In this document: in pieces, positions 15,063 through 24,450 of the stretch
Layout: each line of letters begins with the position of its first letter
Numbering within the stretch: the stretch's first letter is position 1
From: GH45 sp965370965
GTDB lineage: Bacteria > Bacteroidota > Bacteroidia > Bacteroidales > SZUA-534
Direction: 5' to 3'
Length of the DNA stretch: 44,073 nucleotides
Assembly (NCBI GenBank): GCA_965370965.1
Contig: CBDUWQ010000005.1
Coordinates: forward strand, 1 to 44,073
The notes under the pieces: model-generated
Database searches by the model: none
The model's input: the letters and a program-made list of their open reading frames with translations, nothing else
Told to the model about the DNA's origin: nothing
Made by a program: the position numbers and the translations under genes

Positions 15063-17675
15063 CTAAAACTTATCAATCTCCACAACAAAAGCATCGTAAA
15101 AACCCTTCTCCATTATATTGCCTAAAGCCTGTCGGGCAGAGGTTTTTCCTATAAATTCGCCCCATATATAGCGATAATATCCATCATCATTCTGAACCAT
15201 TTTTACCTCGGCAAGTCCTTTTATTGTTGACAATTCCAATGGTTCTTTAAGCGCATATAACTGAATTGTATAGACGGTTTTGTCGGTATCATTCATTTTT
15301 GATTTAAAGAAGTTGCTGCTTTTCTGAACCAATTCGTTATACTCAATACTACTAATTACCCTTGCATCGGGGAAACCCGCATCAACAACATTGTTCATTA
15401 AGGATAAAGCCTCCGATTTATGCTTGAATTTTCCAATTGAATACAAGTAACCAACCTCGGTTCTAAACATCCAAACATTAGTTGTATTTTTGCCCGATGC
15501 GCTAAAATATGATGGTTTTAGGGCTTTTTCGGTTTCCATAAGGAAAATTGTATAAGTAAGTGATGCCTTATATTTTAACTCATCAGGTACATAAATATTC
15601 TCTACAGTAATATTATCATTATTTGAGCGAATTACTTTCATATCAACCCTTCGGTTTAGCTGTCTTCCTTTTATATTGTCGCTGCCATCGGGATTTTTAT
15701 TTAGTGCAATAAAATTTAATTTTCCCATTCCTTTTGCAACAAACCTGCTTGGCTCTATACCTTTGTTGTGTAAATAATTTACAACAGAGCGGGCTCTTCT
15801 AATTGATAGTTGTTGGTTATACTCTTCTGTTCCTTGCGCATCGGTATTACCAACCACCTCAATATATAGCGATGGATTTTTACTCATTAAAGTTGATAGT
15901 TTTTCAATTTCAATTTGGGCATCGCGGTTTAATGTGGCACTATTGTAGTCAAAAAGCACACTTTTTATGGTAAAATATTCACCTGTACTAACCTCTATTG
16001 GCATCATTTCTAACGATACCAAAACCTCAGACGATTGTTGGTTTTCACTAATATATATGTACTTTTCTGCCGGTTCATAGCCATCACCATAAGCTTTAAC
16101 GGTATATGATCCTGATTTAAGTTCGGTACGAAATTTACCCGTTGCAATATCAGGGCTTAAAGCGGCTGTTACTTCGCCATCAGATTTTGAGACGTGAACA
16201 TAAAAAGAGGCGTCAATATTTTTGCCGTCTTGCAAACTTAATGTACCATTTAGCTCATAATTAGATGGCACAATAATGGTTTTTGTTTCGGTAACAGGAG
16301 GAGTAGTTTCTTTACCTGTATCAGGAGTTAACGTATCATCAGGGGCATTTATGTCATCGGCAACAACATCAATAACAATCTCTTTTTGAGCAAATTCTAT
16401 TCTATATATACGCATTTCACCTCCTGTTTCGGGCGTGCGCGAATAATATGCTACACTACCATCACCAATTGGCATATAAAAAACATCATCGGCAAATGAA
16501 TTTATTGGGTAACCCAAGTTTTGAGGTTCTGACCATGTGCCATTATCATTTTTTGTAGATTTAAAAATATCATAACCTCCTATACTATTATGGGCTTCTG
16601 ATGCAAAATACAGTGTAACGCCATCTTCAGCAATAAAAACAGAGGCTTCTTCAAATTGTGAGTTTATTACATTTCCTATATTGGTTGGTGTACCCCAACG
16701 TCCTTTATCATCTTTAACCGAATACCAAACATCTTTTCCGCCTAAGCCACCCTCACGGTCGCTCACAAAATATAAGGTTCTTCCATCTTTTGTAATACTG
16801 CCATGGGTTTCGTTATTACGTCCACTAATTTGTTTTGAAAATTTAACTGCTGCTGACCATCTGCGTCCCTCTAATTCAGAATAGTATAAATTTGCATTTC
16901 CGTAATCATCTCTGTATAATATCATAAAATCGCCATTATATGAGAGGAATGTGGTTGACAGGTATCCGTCGGAAGCAATATCACTTGTTAAATCTTTACT
17001 TTTACTCCAAGTGTCGCCTGTTTTAGTGGCATACTTTATGTTTTCAAAAATTATTTTTCCATAATCGGGGTCATTTTCTTCTTGTTCTGCAGTAAATACA
17101 ATAGATTTATCGTTGCCGGAAACTGCCGGGTAGTAATTGTCACCGTTTTCACCAAAATCAATAAGTGTGCTTATGAAGTTTACCGGATTTTCCATCATTT
17201 TTTTTCCGGTTTCGCATGTTTTTACTTGTAATGCAAGAAAGTCGTGCATGTAAACATCAGAAACATCAATTAGCGATTTATATTTATTATAGGTTTCAAT
17301 TGCTTTGCTAAGTTGTCCATCAATTCGGTACGATTTGGCAAGAAAAAACAGAGTTTCTTCAGGTGCCCGTTTCTCTTTATAATTCCCCTCTTTAAAATTA
17401 GAAGTTGTATTAGTTGCAGCTTTCTCAAAATACGGAATAGCTTGTTTTATCTGCATATGCGTATTTATATAGCACATACCCACGCTAAATTGAATATTTG
17501 CATTATCCCAGCCCTTATCAATAATTTCCAAATAAATAGGCAAGGCAAGACTAAATTCTTCATAAAGAAGATGTGATTCTGCTTCTTTAAACAGCTTTTT
17601 TATCAATTTTTCGTCTTGAGCTAATATTGCCGATGAAATTACAAGTGACAGTAAAATAATTAAGCTCTTCTTCAT
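15063..17675 (-). CDS. TPR-PD40-OmpA envelope protein with C-terminal repeat tail (PorE-like)
   Basis: An 870-residue exported protein. A signal peptide (residues 1-19, ending ILAQ) precedes TPR-like helices (about 25-165), a six-bladed PD40/WD40-like propeller (about 180-415, with repeats such as GRTLYFVSDREGGLGGKDVW), a carboxypeptidase-regulatory-like domain (about 470-560), and an OmpA peptidoglycan-binding domain (about 570-685, NTDAQGTEEYNQQLSIRRA). A tail (about 695-870) contains two SPOR-like stretches. The order TPR-propeller-regulatory-OmpA is that of PorE, a T9SS component in Porphyromonas, but PorE is a lipoprotein and this protein has no lipobox. It is downstream of a related gene by 41 bp, so the two are probably cotranscribed. 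Confidence 0.85.
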   Translation of the reverse strand: MKKSLIILLSLVISSAILAQDEKLIKKLFKEAESHLLYEEFSLALPIYLEIIDKGWDNANIQFSVGMCYINTHMQIKQAIPYFEKAATNTTSNFKEGNYKEKRAPEETLFFLAKSYRIDGQLSKAIETYNKYKSLIDVSDVYMHDFLALQVKTCETGKKMMENPVNFISTLIDFGENGDNYYPAVSGNDKSIVFTAEQEENDPDYGKIIFENIKYATKTGDTWSKSKDLTSDIASDGYLSTTFLSYNGDFMILYRDDYGNANLYYSELEGRRWSAAVKFSKQISGRNNETHGSITKDGRTLYFVSDREGGLGGKDVWYSVKDDKGRWGTPTNIGNVINSQFEEASVFIAEDGVTLYFASEAHNSIGGYDIFKSTKNDNGTWSEPQNLGYPINSFADDVFYMPIGDGSVAYYSRTPETGGEMRIYRIEFAQKEIVIDVVADDINAPDDTLTPDTGKETTPPVTETKTIIVPSNYELNGTLSLQDGKNIDASFYVHVSKSDGEVTAALSPDIATGKFRTELKSGSYTVKAYGDGYEPAEKYIYISENQQSSEVLVSLEMMPIEVSTGEYFTIKSVLFDYNSATLNRDAQIEIEKLSTLMSKNPSLYIEVVGNTDAQGTEEYNQQLSIRRARSVVNYLHNKGIEPSRFVAKGMGKLNFIALNKNPDGSDNIKGRQLNRRVDMKVIRSNNDNITVENIYVPDELKYKASLTYTIFLMETEKALKPSYFSASGKNTTNVWMFRTEVGYLYSIGKFKHKSEALSLMNNVVDAGFPDARVISSIEYNELVQKSSNFFKSKMNDTDKTVYTIQLYALKEPLELSTIKGLAEVKMVQNDDGYYRYIWGEFIGKTSARQALGNIMEKGFYDAFVVEIDKF

Positions 17676-17716
17676 AATATTATTTTTTATTAAATATAGA
17701 ATAATACACTAAATGA

Positions 17717-19729
17717 TTAGCTGCGTTTACGGCGTGATATCATATAAATTGTTGAGCCAATAAGCGCCAATCCGAGAATAATACCAAAAATAATTGAAAT
17801 CTTTTTTGAATTTGATGTTGTATTATTTTTGATACCTATTTCTGATTTTTCTCCCATTTCGTCTAAAGACTTTTCTGAATTATTATCAGTAATTAATTCA
17901 TTAATAGTGTCTTTTGATGTTGTTTCAATATACTCATCACCTTTATATAATTCGCTTGAAACCAACAGTTCTGATACTGCCATTTTTACTGGGCTACTTT
18001 GTTTTGATGCAACAGATTTTGTCTCAATTGTTTTTGTATCAAAAAGTAATGAGTCGTCAGCAATTTCAATATCTTCATCGGCATTAATATCTTCTGTTAC
18101 AAGCTCTATTCTTATTTCAGGGTCGGTATCAACAGGTAAAATTATTTCATTAAATATAACAACTTGTTTTGTTTGGTCATACGCGTAATTTGGTACTGTA
18201 ATAGTGTATTCAAATTCATCAACATTTGATGATTCAAACAGTGCATTAAATGTTTTTCCTCTAGGTAAAATAAACAAAAACTTTTTTGAATCAGGATCAG
18301 GGGTGTATATCCCAACCAGTTCATCATCTAAATCAGTTATTGTAATTATTGCATCGTTAAGTAATATACCTGTTGCATTCATTGCTATACCGGCTATTAC
18401 AGTCTGATTTCTGACATTTGATTCTGATAGGTCAATTTTAAAAATATCATAATTACCTATGCTGTTATGTGCATATGATGCGTAGTATGCACGCCTTCCG
18501 TCAACCGATGGTATATAATACACATCATCATCGGGGGTGTTAATTGGATATCCAATATTTTTTGGCGCCGACCATTTTTCGTTTTCATCAATGTAGCTCA
18601 CAAAAATGTCAAAGCCTCCCATGTTTTTATGTCCTTCCGATGAAAAAAACAGCGATGTACCATCGGGGTGCAAGTATGGTCCCTCTTCGTCATATTTTGT
18701 ATTTATTGAAGGGCCTAAATTTTGGGCTCTGCTCCATTTTCCATTTGGCAGTTTGCGCACCCTGTATATGTCTAATCCGCCATACCCACCTTTTCTGTCT
18801 GAGGTAAAAAATATCTCATTCTGATCTAACGACATTGATGCATGAGTTTCGCGATATTTACTATTTATAGGGCTTGGTAGTTTTTCGGGAGTCAGCCACT
18901 CTGCACCTTTTCGGTTGCTCACATAAATATTGCCATCATTTTCATCATCTTTATAAATAAACAGTTTTGTACCGTCAAACGACAACCCAATTGATGCCTC
19001 ATGCCCCGACGTATTTATATTTTTGCTTATCTTTTTTGCCGGCGTATATCTTTTACCATCATAACTGCTTATGTAAATATCTTCAAAATATTGACCATCA
19101 TCCATTATCTGCCCACCTGTATTTTCTTTTCGTTTCGATGTAAATATCAATATACTTTCGTCTCCTGAAATTACCGGGCTATGCTCAGTATAAACTGAGT
19201 TAATTTTTTTTCCCAAATTAGTAACATTCATTTCAACCGGGGTTTTTATTAATACTCTGGCTACTTGGCAGGCTGATAATTTATGGTCAATTTGAGCTTT
19301 GAAATTTTCATTATCAACTCCCAGTAACTCTTTTAAATCAAGAAAAACATTCTCGGCATCATCAAAACGATAATTTACATGATAAGCCTGACCTAAATAA
19401 AACAGAGTTTCAATTGGAGCGCCCTCTTCTTTAAAATCAGCAATTTTATAATCGTTTGCAATGTGTTTTGATGCAAATTCAAGGTAAGATATTGCTTTTG
19501 CCTTTTGGGTTGCTGTATTTAAATAACAAAAACCTGCCTTAAAATTAAGATTTGCATTATTTGGGAAATCTTTAAGCAGCTCAATATAATAGGCTAATGC
19601 TTTATGATAATTACCATATTCAATGTAATCATCAGCAAGGTTATATTTATCTTCGTTAGTTTGCGATATGGCTACTCCATTTGCAAATACTGATAATATA
19701 AATACAGTTATTAAGTAATATTTATTCAT
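17717..19729 (-). CDS. TPR-PD40 envelope protein with C-terminal transmembrane anchor
   Basis: A 670-residue relative of the next gene downstream. I start it at 19729 (MNKYYLITVFILSVFANG), which gives a clean signal peptide; the frame is open 45 bp further. TPR-like helices cover about 28-150, and PD40 propeller blades about 175-430 (DQNEIFFTSDRKGGYGGLDIY, GTSLFFSSEGHKNMGGFDIF). A short regulatory-like beta domain covers about 440-540 and a disordered acidic/Ser-Thr linker about 545-640. The protein ends in one transmembrane helix (SIIFGIILGLALIGSTIYMI) and RRKRS. There is no OmpA domain. It may sense or scaffold at the cell envelope; its exact role is unknown. The two genes look like an ancient duplication that then diverged in the C-terminal half. 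Confidence 0.82.
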   Translation of the reverse strand: MNKYYLITVFILSVFANGVAISQTNEDKYNLADDYIEYGNYHKALAYYIELLKDFPNNANLNFKAGFCYLNTATQKAKAISYLEFASKHIANDYKIADFKEEGAPIETLFYLGQAYHVNYRFDDAENVFLDLKELLGVDNENFKAQIDHKLSACQVARVLIKTPVEMNVTNLGKKINSVYTEHSPVISGDESILIFTSKRKENTGGQIMDDGQYFEDIYISSYDGKRYTPAKKISKNINTSGHEASIGLSFDGTKLFIYKDDENDGNIYVSNRKGAEWLTPEKLPSPINSKYRETHASMSLDQNEIFFTSDRKGGYGGLDIYRVRKLPNGKWSRAQNLGPSINTKYDEEGPYLHPDGTSLFFSSEGHKNMGGFDIFVSYIDENEKWSAPKNIGYPINTPDDDVYYIPSVDGRRAYYASYAHNSIGNYDIFKIDLSESNVRNQTVIAGIAMNATGILLNDAIITITDLDDELVGIYTPDPDSKKFLFILPRGKTFNALFESSNVDEFEYTITVPNYAYDQTKQVVIFNEIILPVDTDPEIRIELVTEDINADEDIEIADDSLLFDTKTIETKSVASKQSSPVKMAVSELLVSSELYKGDEYIETTSKDTINELITDNNSEKSLDEMGEKSEIGIKNNTTSNSKKISIIFGIILGLALIGSTIYMISRRKRS

Positions 19730-19851
19730 AAAAAAGAATGAGTTAATTAAATTATTGCAACTTAAAGGTAGCAATTTAATAAAAATACTCTATTAATTAC
19801 GAATTTCAGATAATGAATTTCAAAATAATGATTAAACAAAAAGTAATAGGT

Positions 19852-21813
19852 TTAAGGGTTGCCAATAAATTTTAAGCCTTTAAACAACACTGTTAAATCA
19901 TTTTTTAATCGGTAGTCTTTGGCATAAATAAGATTTAACTCTTCAATTTTATCTACTGTTTTATTTGGGTTTGAATTAATTAAAACCCAACTTAGTACAC
20001 CTTTTTTAATACGAGGCAGGTTCAAAGTATTTACATCGTTGCGTAAGTAAAATCCAACCCATGTTTTTATGCCAAAAAGTACTAAAAAAATATTTTTAAC
20101 TGCTTGTAAACCATGTGGCACAATAATTACAATAACCGGAATTGGAGGAATAAGAAGAAGTGATATCCCTATATCAAACAAACGTTTTTTTCTTAAATTG
20201 TGTTGTTTGGTAATATTATTAAAATCAATTGCATATAAGTCTCCGGCTGTGTCAATAGAATTGCTGCCTATTATTGACAAACTCTCTGGAGGTGCAATTT
20301 TATAAGCAACACCGGTTCCTTCAAGTCGTAACATTTCGCGAATAATTATTTGTGAAGGAATATCTGATGCACAAAAAACCAATTCATCTATTTTATTAAT
20401 TTCAACTATCTCTTTCAGTTGGTCAATGGTTCCGAGGTATTCATTATGGGTTTTTGTATGAGCCGGATGAATAAGACCAATATATTCGTAATTTGAAACA
20501 GATTGGCTTAAAATGTTTTTTACACGTTCTGACTCTGATAATTCGCCAACAAGAGCCATCCTGTTTTTCTTTGCCGAGTTAAACCTGTACGATTCAAATT
20601 GTAGAATATGAAGTAATGTGCGAAAAGCTGAAAGCCCTATTATGCCCCATAAAGTACCAAGTAAAAGCATTACCCTCGAAAATCTGTATGTTTCAGGAAG
20701 CAGGGCATATATTATAAGTATAATACCTGTTCCTGCAAGTAGCCCCCGTATAATTTTGTTAAGTTTTATTGGTTTTTCATATCCACCAGAGAAAAAAATA
20801 CTTAGTATTAATACAAAAATATAGGTAGGAACAGCAAGGTTATAATACTCAGGCGGAAAATGCCCTGCTTCATTAAATTTATATGCCTCCCATATTGGTG
20901 CAAGTACTATAAATCCGGTGTATAATATGGCAATATCAAAAACCGGTATAATACTTTGTTTAATAAAACGGCTTATTATTGCCAAAAACGCCCTAAAATA
21001 GATTGCTATATTTATAAATAGTGAAAAAAGCCGTGCATTGCCTGTTGAAAAATGCTTACGGGCAAAAATAATCATAGCATTATAAAATACCCTTACATAA
21101 TTAATACTGCCTTTTTTTGTACTTTCGCCTTTGTAATGAATTATTGTGGTGTGAGGGAAATAGTAGTTTTTGAAACCGCCTTTTATTATTCTGTGCGACA
21201 AGTCTATGTCTTCGCCATACATAAAATAGTCCTCATCTAACAAGCCCACTTTGTCAAGTGTTTTTTTACGCATTAGCATAAATGCCCCTGCCAGTACTTC
21301 AATTTCGTGTGTTTCGTTATTACTAAGATAACCCAAATGGTATTTTGAGAATCTTTTTGACTTTGGAAATAAGCTTGATAGACCGAATATTTTATAAAAA
21401 GCTACCATGGGAGTCGGTAATCCACGTTTGCTTTCGGGTAAAAAAGTACCTTTGCCATCAATCATTTTAACTCCCAGTCCACCGGCCTCAGGGTGGGCAT
21501 CCATAAAAGATACTATTTTAGTAAAGGTATCCTCCTCCACAACGGTATCGGGGTTTAAAAGCAATGCATATTCACCTTTTGATATTCGTAATGCCTGATT
21601 ATTTGCCTTTGAAAAGCCAAGGTTATTTTTATTTTCAATAAGTTTTACTTGTGGGAATTTTTGCTGTACCATGGCACATGAACCATCTACAGAATTGTTA
21701 TCAACCACAAACACTTCCGATTCAACAGTATTTATAGCCTTATAAACTGAATGCAAGCACTGTTCTAAAAAATACTTAACATTGTAATTAACAATAATTA
21801 TTGACAGTTTCAT
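19852..21813 (-). CDS. Family 2 glycosyltransferase fused to a degenerate polyprenyl glycosylphosphotransferase
   Basis: A 653-residue membrane protein. Residues 1-250 are a GT2 domain of the rhamnosyltransferase-like type: IIVNYNVKYFLEQCL, VVDNNSVDGS, NLGFSKANNQAL, the metal-binding LLNPDT, and YFMYGEDIDLSHRI. About five hydrophobic segments follow (about 265-400). Residues about 410-520 resemble the nucleotide-fold domain found before the catalytic part of WbaP/PglC-type enzymes (ALVGELSESERV). The tail from about 537 starts like a sugar transferase (KKRLFDIGISLLLI) and ends like one (LPRIKKGVLSW, YAKDYRLKNDLTVLFKGL). It lacks the KFRSM-type and Asp-Glu catalytic region in between. It probably builds surface polysaccharide, with the C-terminal half as a scaffold. 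Confidence 0.8.
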   Translation of the reverse strand: MKLSIIIVNYNVKYFLEQCLHSVYKAINTVESEVFVVDNNSVDGSCAMVQQKFPQVKLIENKNNLGFSKANNQALRISKGEYALLLNPDTVVEEDTFTKIVSFMDAHPEAGGLGVKMIDGKGTFLPESKRGLPTPMVAFYKIFGLSSLFPKSKRFSKYHLGYLSNNETHEIEVLAGAFMLMRKKTLDKVGLLDEDYFMYGEDIDLSHRIIKGGFKNYYFPHTTIIHYKGESTKKGSINYVRVFYNAMIIFARKHFSTGNARLFSLFINIAIYFRAFLAIISRFIKQSIIPVFDIAILYTGFIVLAPIWEAYKFNEAGHFPPEYYNLAVPTYIFVLILSIFFSGGYEKPIKLNKIIRGLLAGTGIILIIYALLPETYRFSRVMLLLGTLWGIIGLSAFRTLLHILQFESYRFNSAKKNRMALVGELSESERVKNILSQSVSNYEYIGLIHPAHTKTHNEYLGTIDQLKEIVEINKIDELVFCASDIPSQIIIREMLRLEGTGVAYKIAPPESLSIIGSNSIDTAGDLYAIDFNNITKQHNLRKKRLFDIGISLLLIPPIPVIVIIVPHGLQAVKNIFLVLFGIKTWVGFYLRNDVNTLNLPRIKKGVLSWVLINSNPNKTVDKIEELNLIYAKDYRLKNDLTVLFKGLKFIGNP

Positions 21814-21872
21814 TCAAATAATATTTATTAGTGTCGGCAAGTACCAATTTTAGTTAAAATTAATTAAAAGTT

Positions 21873-21880
21873 CAAAAATA
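21873..21880 (-). promoter_or_regulatory. Candidate -7 box for the GT2 fusion gene
   Basis: The minus strand reads TATTTTTG, matching TAnnTTTG. It lies 60 bp before the ATG at 21813, in a 107-bp divergent gap. No confident -33 box was found. Confidence 0.3.
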
Positions 21881-21892
21881 ATTAATAACCAT

Positions 21893-21900
21893 TATCTTTG
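21893..21900 (+). promoter_or_regulatory. Candidate -7 box for the nrnA-FKBP gene group
   Basis: TATCTTTG matches TAnnTTTG and lies 20 bp before the TTG start at 21921. The same octamer precedes holA and the GNAT gene in this window. The -33 region is poor. Confidence 0.4.
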
Positions 21901-21920
21901 CTATTTAAAACAAAAATAGT

Positions 21921-22943
21921 TTGGAAAAAATTACTCAAGAATTTAGCACAAAAGCAAAGTCTTTTATAAAAAAGGCTGATAATATTGTAATAGTTGCTCA
22001 TAAAAACCCCGACGGCGATGCTCTTGGAGCAGGTTTAGCAATGTACCATTTTTTTAAAAGCATTAACAAAACAGTAACATTTGTTGTACCAAATCAGCTG
22101 CCGATTTATTTAAACTGGATGCCTGCAATTGATAAGGTAATTGTTTATGAAAGTAATAAAAAGCTGGGAGCAGAAATTGTAAAGGCAGCAAACCTTGTTG
22201 TTATGGTCGATTTTAGCAGCATTAGCCGTTTGTCGGAAGTGGGCAGCGTTATTGTTCCATTAAAGGTTCCAAAAATACTTATTGACCATCACCCAAACCC
22301 CGAAAATATTGCCGATTTAACTTATAGCCGAACTACTGCCAGCTCAACAGCTGAAATGATTTATGAGTTTATTGATAATTTGTACGGAAAGCAGGCAATA
22401 GATATAAATATGGCAAATTGCCTGTTTGTGGGTATTATGACCGATACAGGATGCTTTAATTATAACTCGTCGTTACCATTTACTTTTGAGGTAGTTGGCA
22501 ATTTATTGGCTACAGGAGTTAATAAAGATATTATTATTGACAAAGTATATAACAATTACTCTGAACACCGTTTGCGGTTGTTGGGACATGCCATAAACTC
22601 AAATATTAAAGTTATGCCCGAATATGGCGCAGCATATATTTATCTTACTAAAAACGATTTAACAAACTATAACTTTGAGCCCGGCGATACCGAAGGCTTT
22701 GTGAATTACCCACTTTCGATAAAAGGAATTGTTTTTACTGCAATTTTTATTGAAAAAGATAATTATACTAAATGCTCATTTAGGTCGAAGGGTAATTTTC
22801 CGGCCAATTTGGTTGCTAAAGAGCATTTTGGAGGAGGAGGCCACATAAATGCTGCCGGTGGCGAGAACAAAGCATCAATAAAAGAAACAATTGCAAAATT
22901 TGAAAGTATTTTACCTAACTATAAAAAATATTTAGATTTTTAA
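21921..22943 (+). CDS. nrnA: DHH/DHHA1 phosphoesterase, NrnA-like oligoribonuclease/pAp phosphatase
   Basis: A 340-residue cytosolic two-domain enzyme expected to degrade 2-5 nt RNAs or pApA and to dephosphorylate pAp. Metal ligands are visible as H27, D31 and D33 (AHKNPDGDALG), D97 (MVDFSS), the DHH motif at 122-124 (LIDHHPNP) and the aspartate of MTDTGCFNY. The DHHA1 substrate-binding motif GGGGHINAAGG lies near the C-terminus. The start is a TTG at 21921: no ATG in frame precedes the catalytic region, and the TTG puts the first helix at the usual distance. It leads a run of four FKBP genes, the first starting 1 bp after its stop, so they are probably cotranscribed. Confidence 0.92.
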   Translation: MEKITQEFSTKAKSFIKKADNIVIVAHKNPDGDALGAGLAMYHFFKSINKTVTFVVPNQLPIYLNWMPAIDKVIVYESNKKLGAEIVKAANLVVMVDFSSISRLSEVGSVIVPLKVPKILIDHHPNPENIADLTYSRTTASSTAEMIYEFIDNLYGKQAIDINMANCLFVGIMTDTGCFNYNSSLPFTFEVVGNLLATGVNKDIIIDKVYNNYSEHRLRLLGHAINSNIKVMPEYGAAYIYLTKNDLTNYNFEPGDTEGFVNYPLSIKGIVFTAIFIEKDNYTKCSFRSKGNFPANLVAKEHFGGGGHINAAGGENKASIKETIAKFESILPNYKKYLDF

Positions 22944-22944
22944 T

Positions 22945-23493
22945 ATGGATAATCTGACATATAATATTTGCAAGAAAATAATTGGCTTTTTGTTAATTGC
23001 CTTGTTGTTTATAGCTTGCAAATCAAATCCTAAAAGATATTCTGCCAAGGAAAAAAAAGAGTTTGAAAAGAATTTAGTAATAGCCAACAAAGGATTGGTA
23101 AAAAAAGACCAAAATGAAATTTCAGGCTATATAGCTAAACGAAAATGGAATATGAAAAAGACCAAAACAGGGCTTTGGTATGAAATAATAAAACATGGCA
23201 ACGGCAAAAAGGCAGAGGCAGGAATGGTTGCCCAACTAAGATACGAGATAGTATTATTGAATGGCACTTTATGTTATAGCTCAGACAGCTTAGGCATAAA
23301 AAAATTCAAAATTGGGCAAGGGGGAGTAGAATCGGGTTTAGAGGAAGCTGTTTTATTATTGAAGAGTGGTGATTATGCACGTTTTATAATGCCACCACAC
23401 CTTGCACACGGACTTATTGGCGATGACAATAAAATTCCACCGCGCTCAACTATTGTATATAACGTAGAATTGATTAAATTAACGCATTATTAA
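22945..23493 (+). CDS. GldI-like FKBP-type peptidyl-prolyl isomerase lipoprotein
   Basis: A 182-residue lipoprotein (lipobox ALLFIAC, C25) with one C-terminal FKBP domain from about residue 75 to the end (AQLRYEIVLLNGTLCYSS, PPHLAHGLIGDDNKIPPRSTIVYNVELI). The tryptophan at the bottom of the FKBP active site is replaced by leucine (VESGLEEA where catalytic members have GWEEG), so isomerase activity may be weak. In flavobacteria a lipoprotein of this design, GldI, is needed for gliding and T9SS function, probably as an envelope folding factor. The ATG is 2 nt after the nrnA stop, so translation is likely coupled. Confidence 0.82.
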   Translation: MDNLTYNICKKIIGFLLIALLFIACKSNPKRYSAKEKKEFEKNLVIANKGLVKKDQNEISGYIAKRKWNMKKTKTGLWYEIIKHGNGKKAEAGMVAQLRYEIVLLNGTLCYSSDSLGIKKFKIGQGGVESGLEEAVLLLKSGDYARFIMPPHLAHGLIGDDNKIPPRSTIVYNVELIKLTHY

Positions 23494-23567
23494 AAAAAAG
23501 TACAGACGATGCATGCATCATCTCAATAAAAAAATTTAAAACAATTGTTTAACTAAATTATATCATA

Positions 23568-24440
23568 GTGAAAACTTTTACTGTCTTTTTACTAAGCTTG
23601 ATGCTATTGGCATCGTGTAATGTTTTTAATAAATACCCGGGTTTTTCAAAAACCAAAACAGGCATCTTTTTTAAACTCCATAAAATTGGTGAAGATGTAA
23701 AACCACCAGCTCCAACAAATTTTGTAACAATTGATGTGGTTTATGCCACAATTGACGATTCGGTATTTTTTTCGGGACACCGAACATTTCAGCTATCTGA
23801 GCCTGATTTTGATGGCAGTATCGATGAATGTTTTTTAATGCTTTCGGTTGGCGATAGTGCAACATTTATAATTGATGCCTCAAACTTTTTTACAAAAACA
23901 CTACAAACCAACCTGCCCCGATTTATGTCGCATGGCGATAATATTAAAGTTGAGCTTAGGTTAGATGAGATAAGGACAGCAGAGCAGTATCAAAAAGATA
24001 AAGAAGATTTTCTAAAATGGATTGAAGATTTTGGCGAGTACGAAAAAACCGTTTTAAGACGTTTTATTAATGATGAAAGAATTGATGCTGAGCCAATGGA
24101 TAATGGCATGTATTTTATTTCGTTATATGAGGGTACAGGAAAACCTGTTGAACCGGGCGATTTAGTTACGGTTAATTATGAAGGTAAGTTTTTAAACGGA
24201 AAATTCTTTGACTCAACAACCAAACGAAACCAACCGTTTGAATTTGTTTATGGGACTGAAATGCAAGTAATTACCGGACTTGAGGATGCCATTGGAAGAA
24301 TGCGCGAAGGTGAAAAAGCTTTGATTATTTTACCATCGGAATTGGCATGGGGCGAAAAAGGCAGCTCAACCGGGATTATTCCTCCTTTTACTTCGGTAAT
24401 TTATGAGGTTGAACTAATAAAAGCAGTAACGAGAGAATAA
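23568..24440 (+). CDS. Lipoprotein with one degenerate and one near-complete FKBP domain
   Basis: A 290-residue lipoprotein starting at GTG (23568), with lipobox LMLLASC and C17. The first FKBP-like region (about 30-135) is divergent, with FDGSIDEC in place of the tryptophan motif. The second (about 180-288) has NYEGKFLNGKFFDS, LAWGEKG and IPPFTSVIYEVELI, but still leucine in place of tryptophan (VITGLEDAIG). Both domains may therefore be chaperone-like more than catalytic. The protein faces the periplasm or cell surface. It follows the GldI-like gene after 74 bp and precedes the next FKBP gene by 10 bp. Confidence 0.85.
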   Translation: MKTFTVFLLSLMLLASCNVFNKYPGFSKTKTGIFFKLHKIGEDVKPPAPTNFVTIDVVYATIDDSVFFSGHRTFQLSEPDFDGSIDECFLMLSVGDSATFIIDASNFFTKTLQTNLPRFMSHGDNIKVELRLDEIRTAEQYQKDKEDFLKWIEDFGEYEKTVLRRFINDERIDAEPMDNGMYFISLYEGTGKPVEPGDLVTVNYEGKFLNGKFFDSTTKRNQPFEFVYGTEMQVITGLEDAIGRMREGEKALIILPSELAWGEKGSSTGIIPPFTSVIYEVELIKAVTRE

Positions 24441-24450
24441 AAAAATAAAA

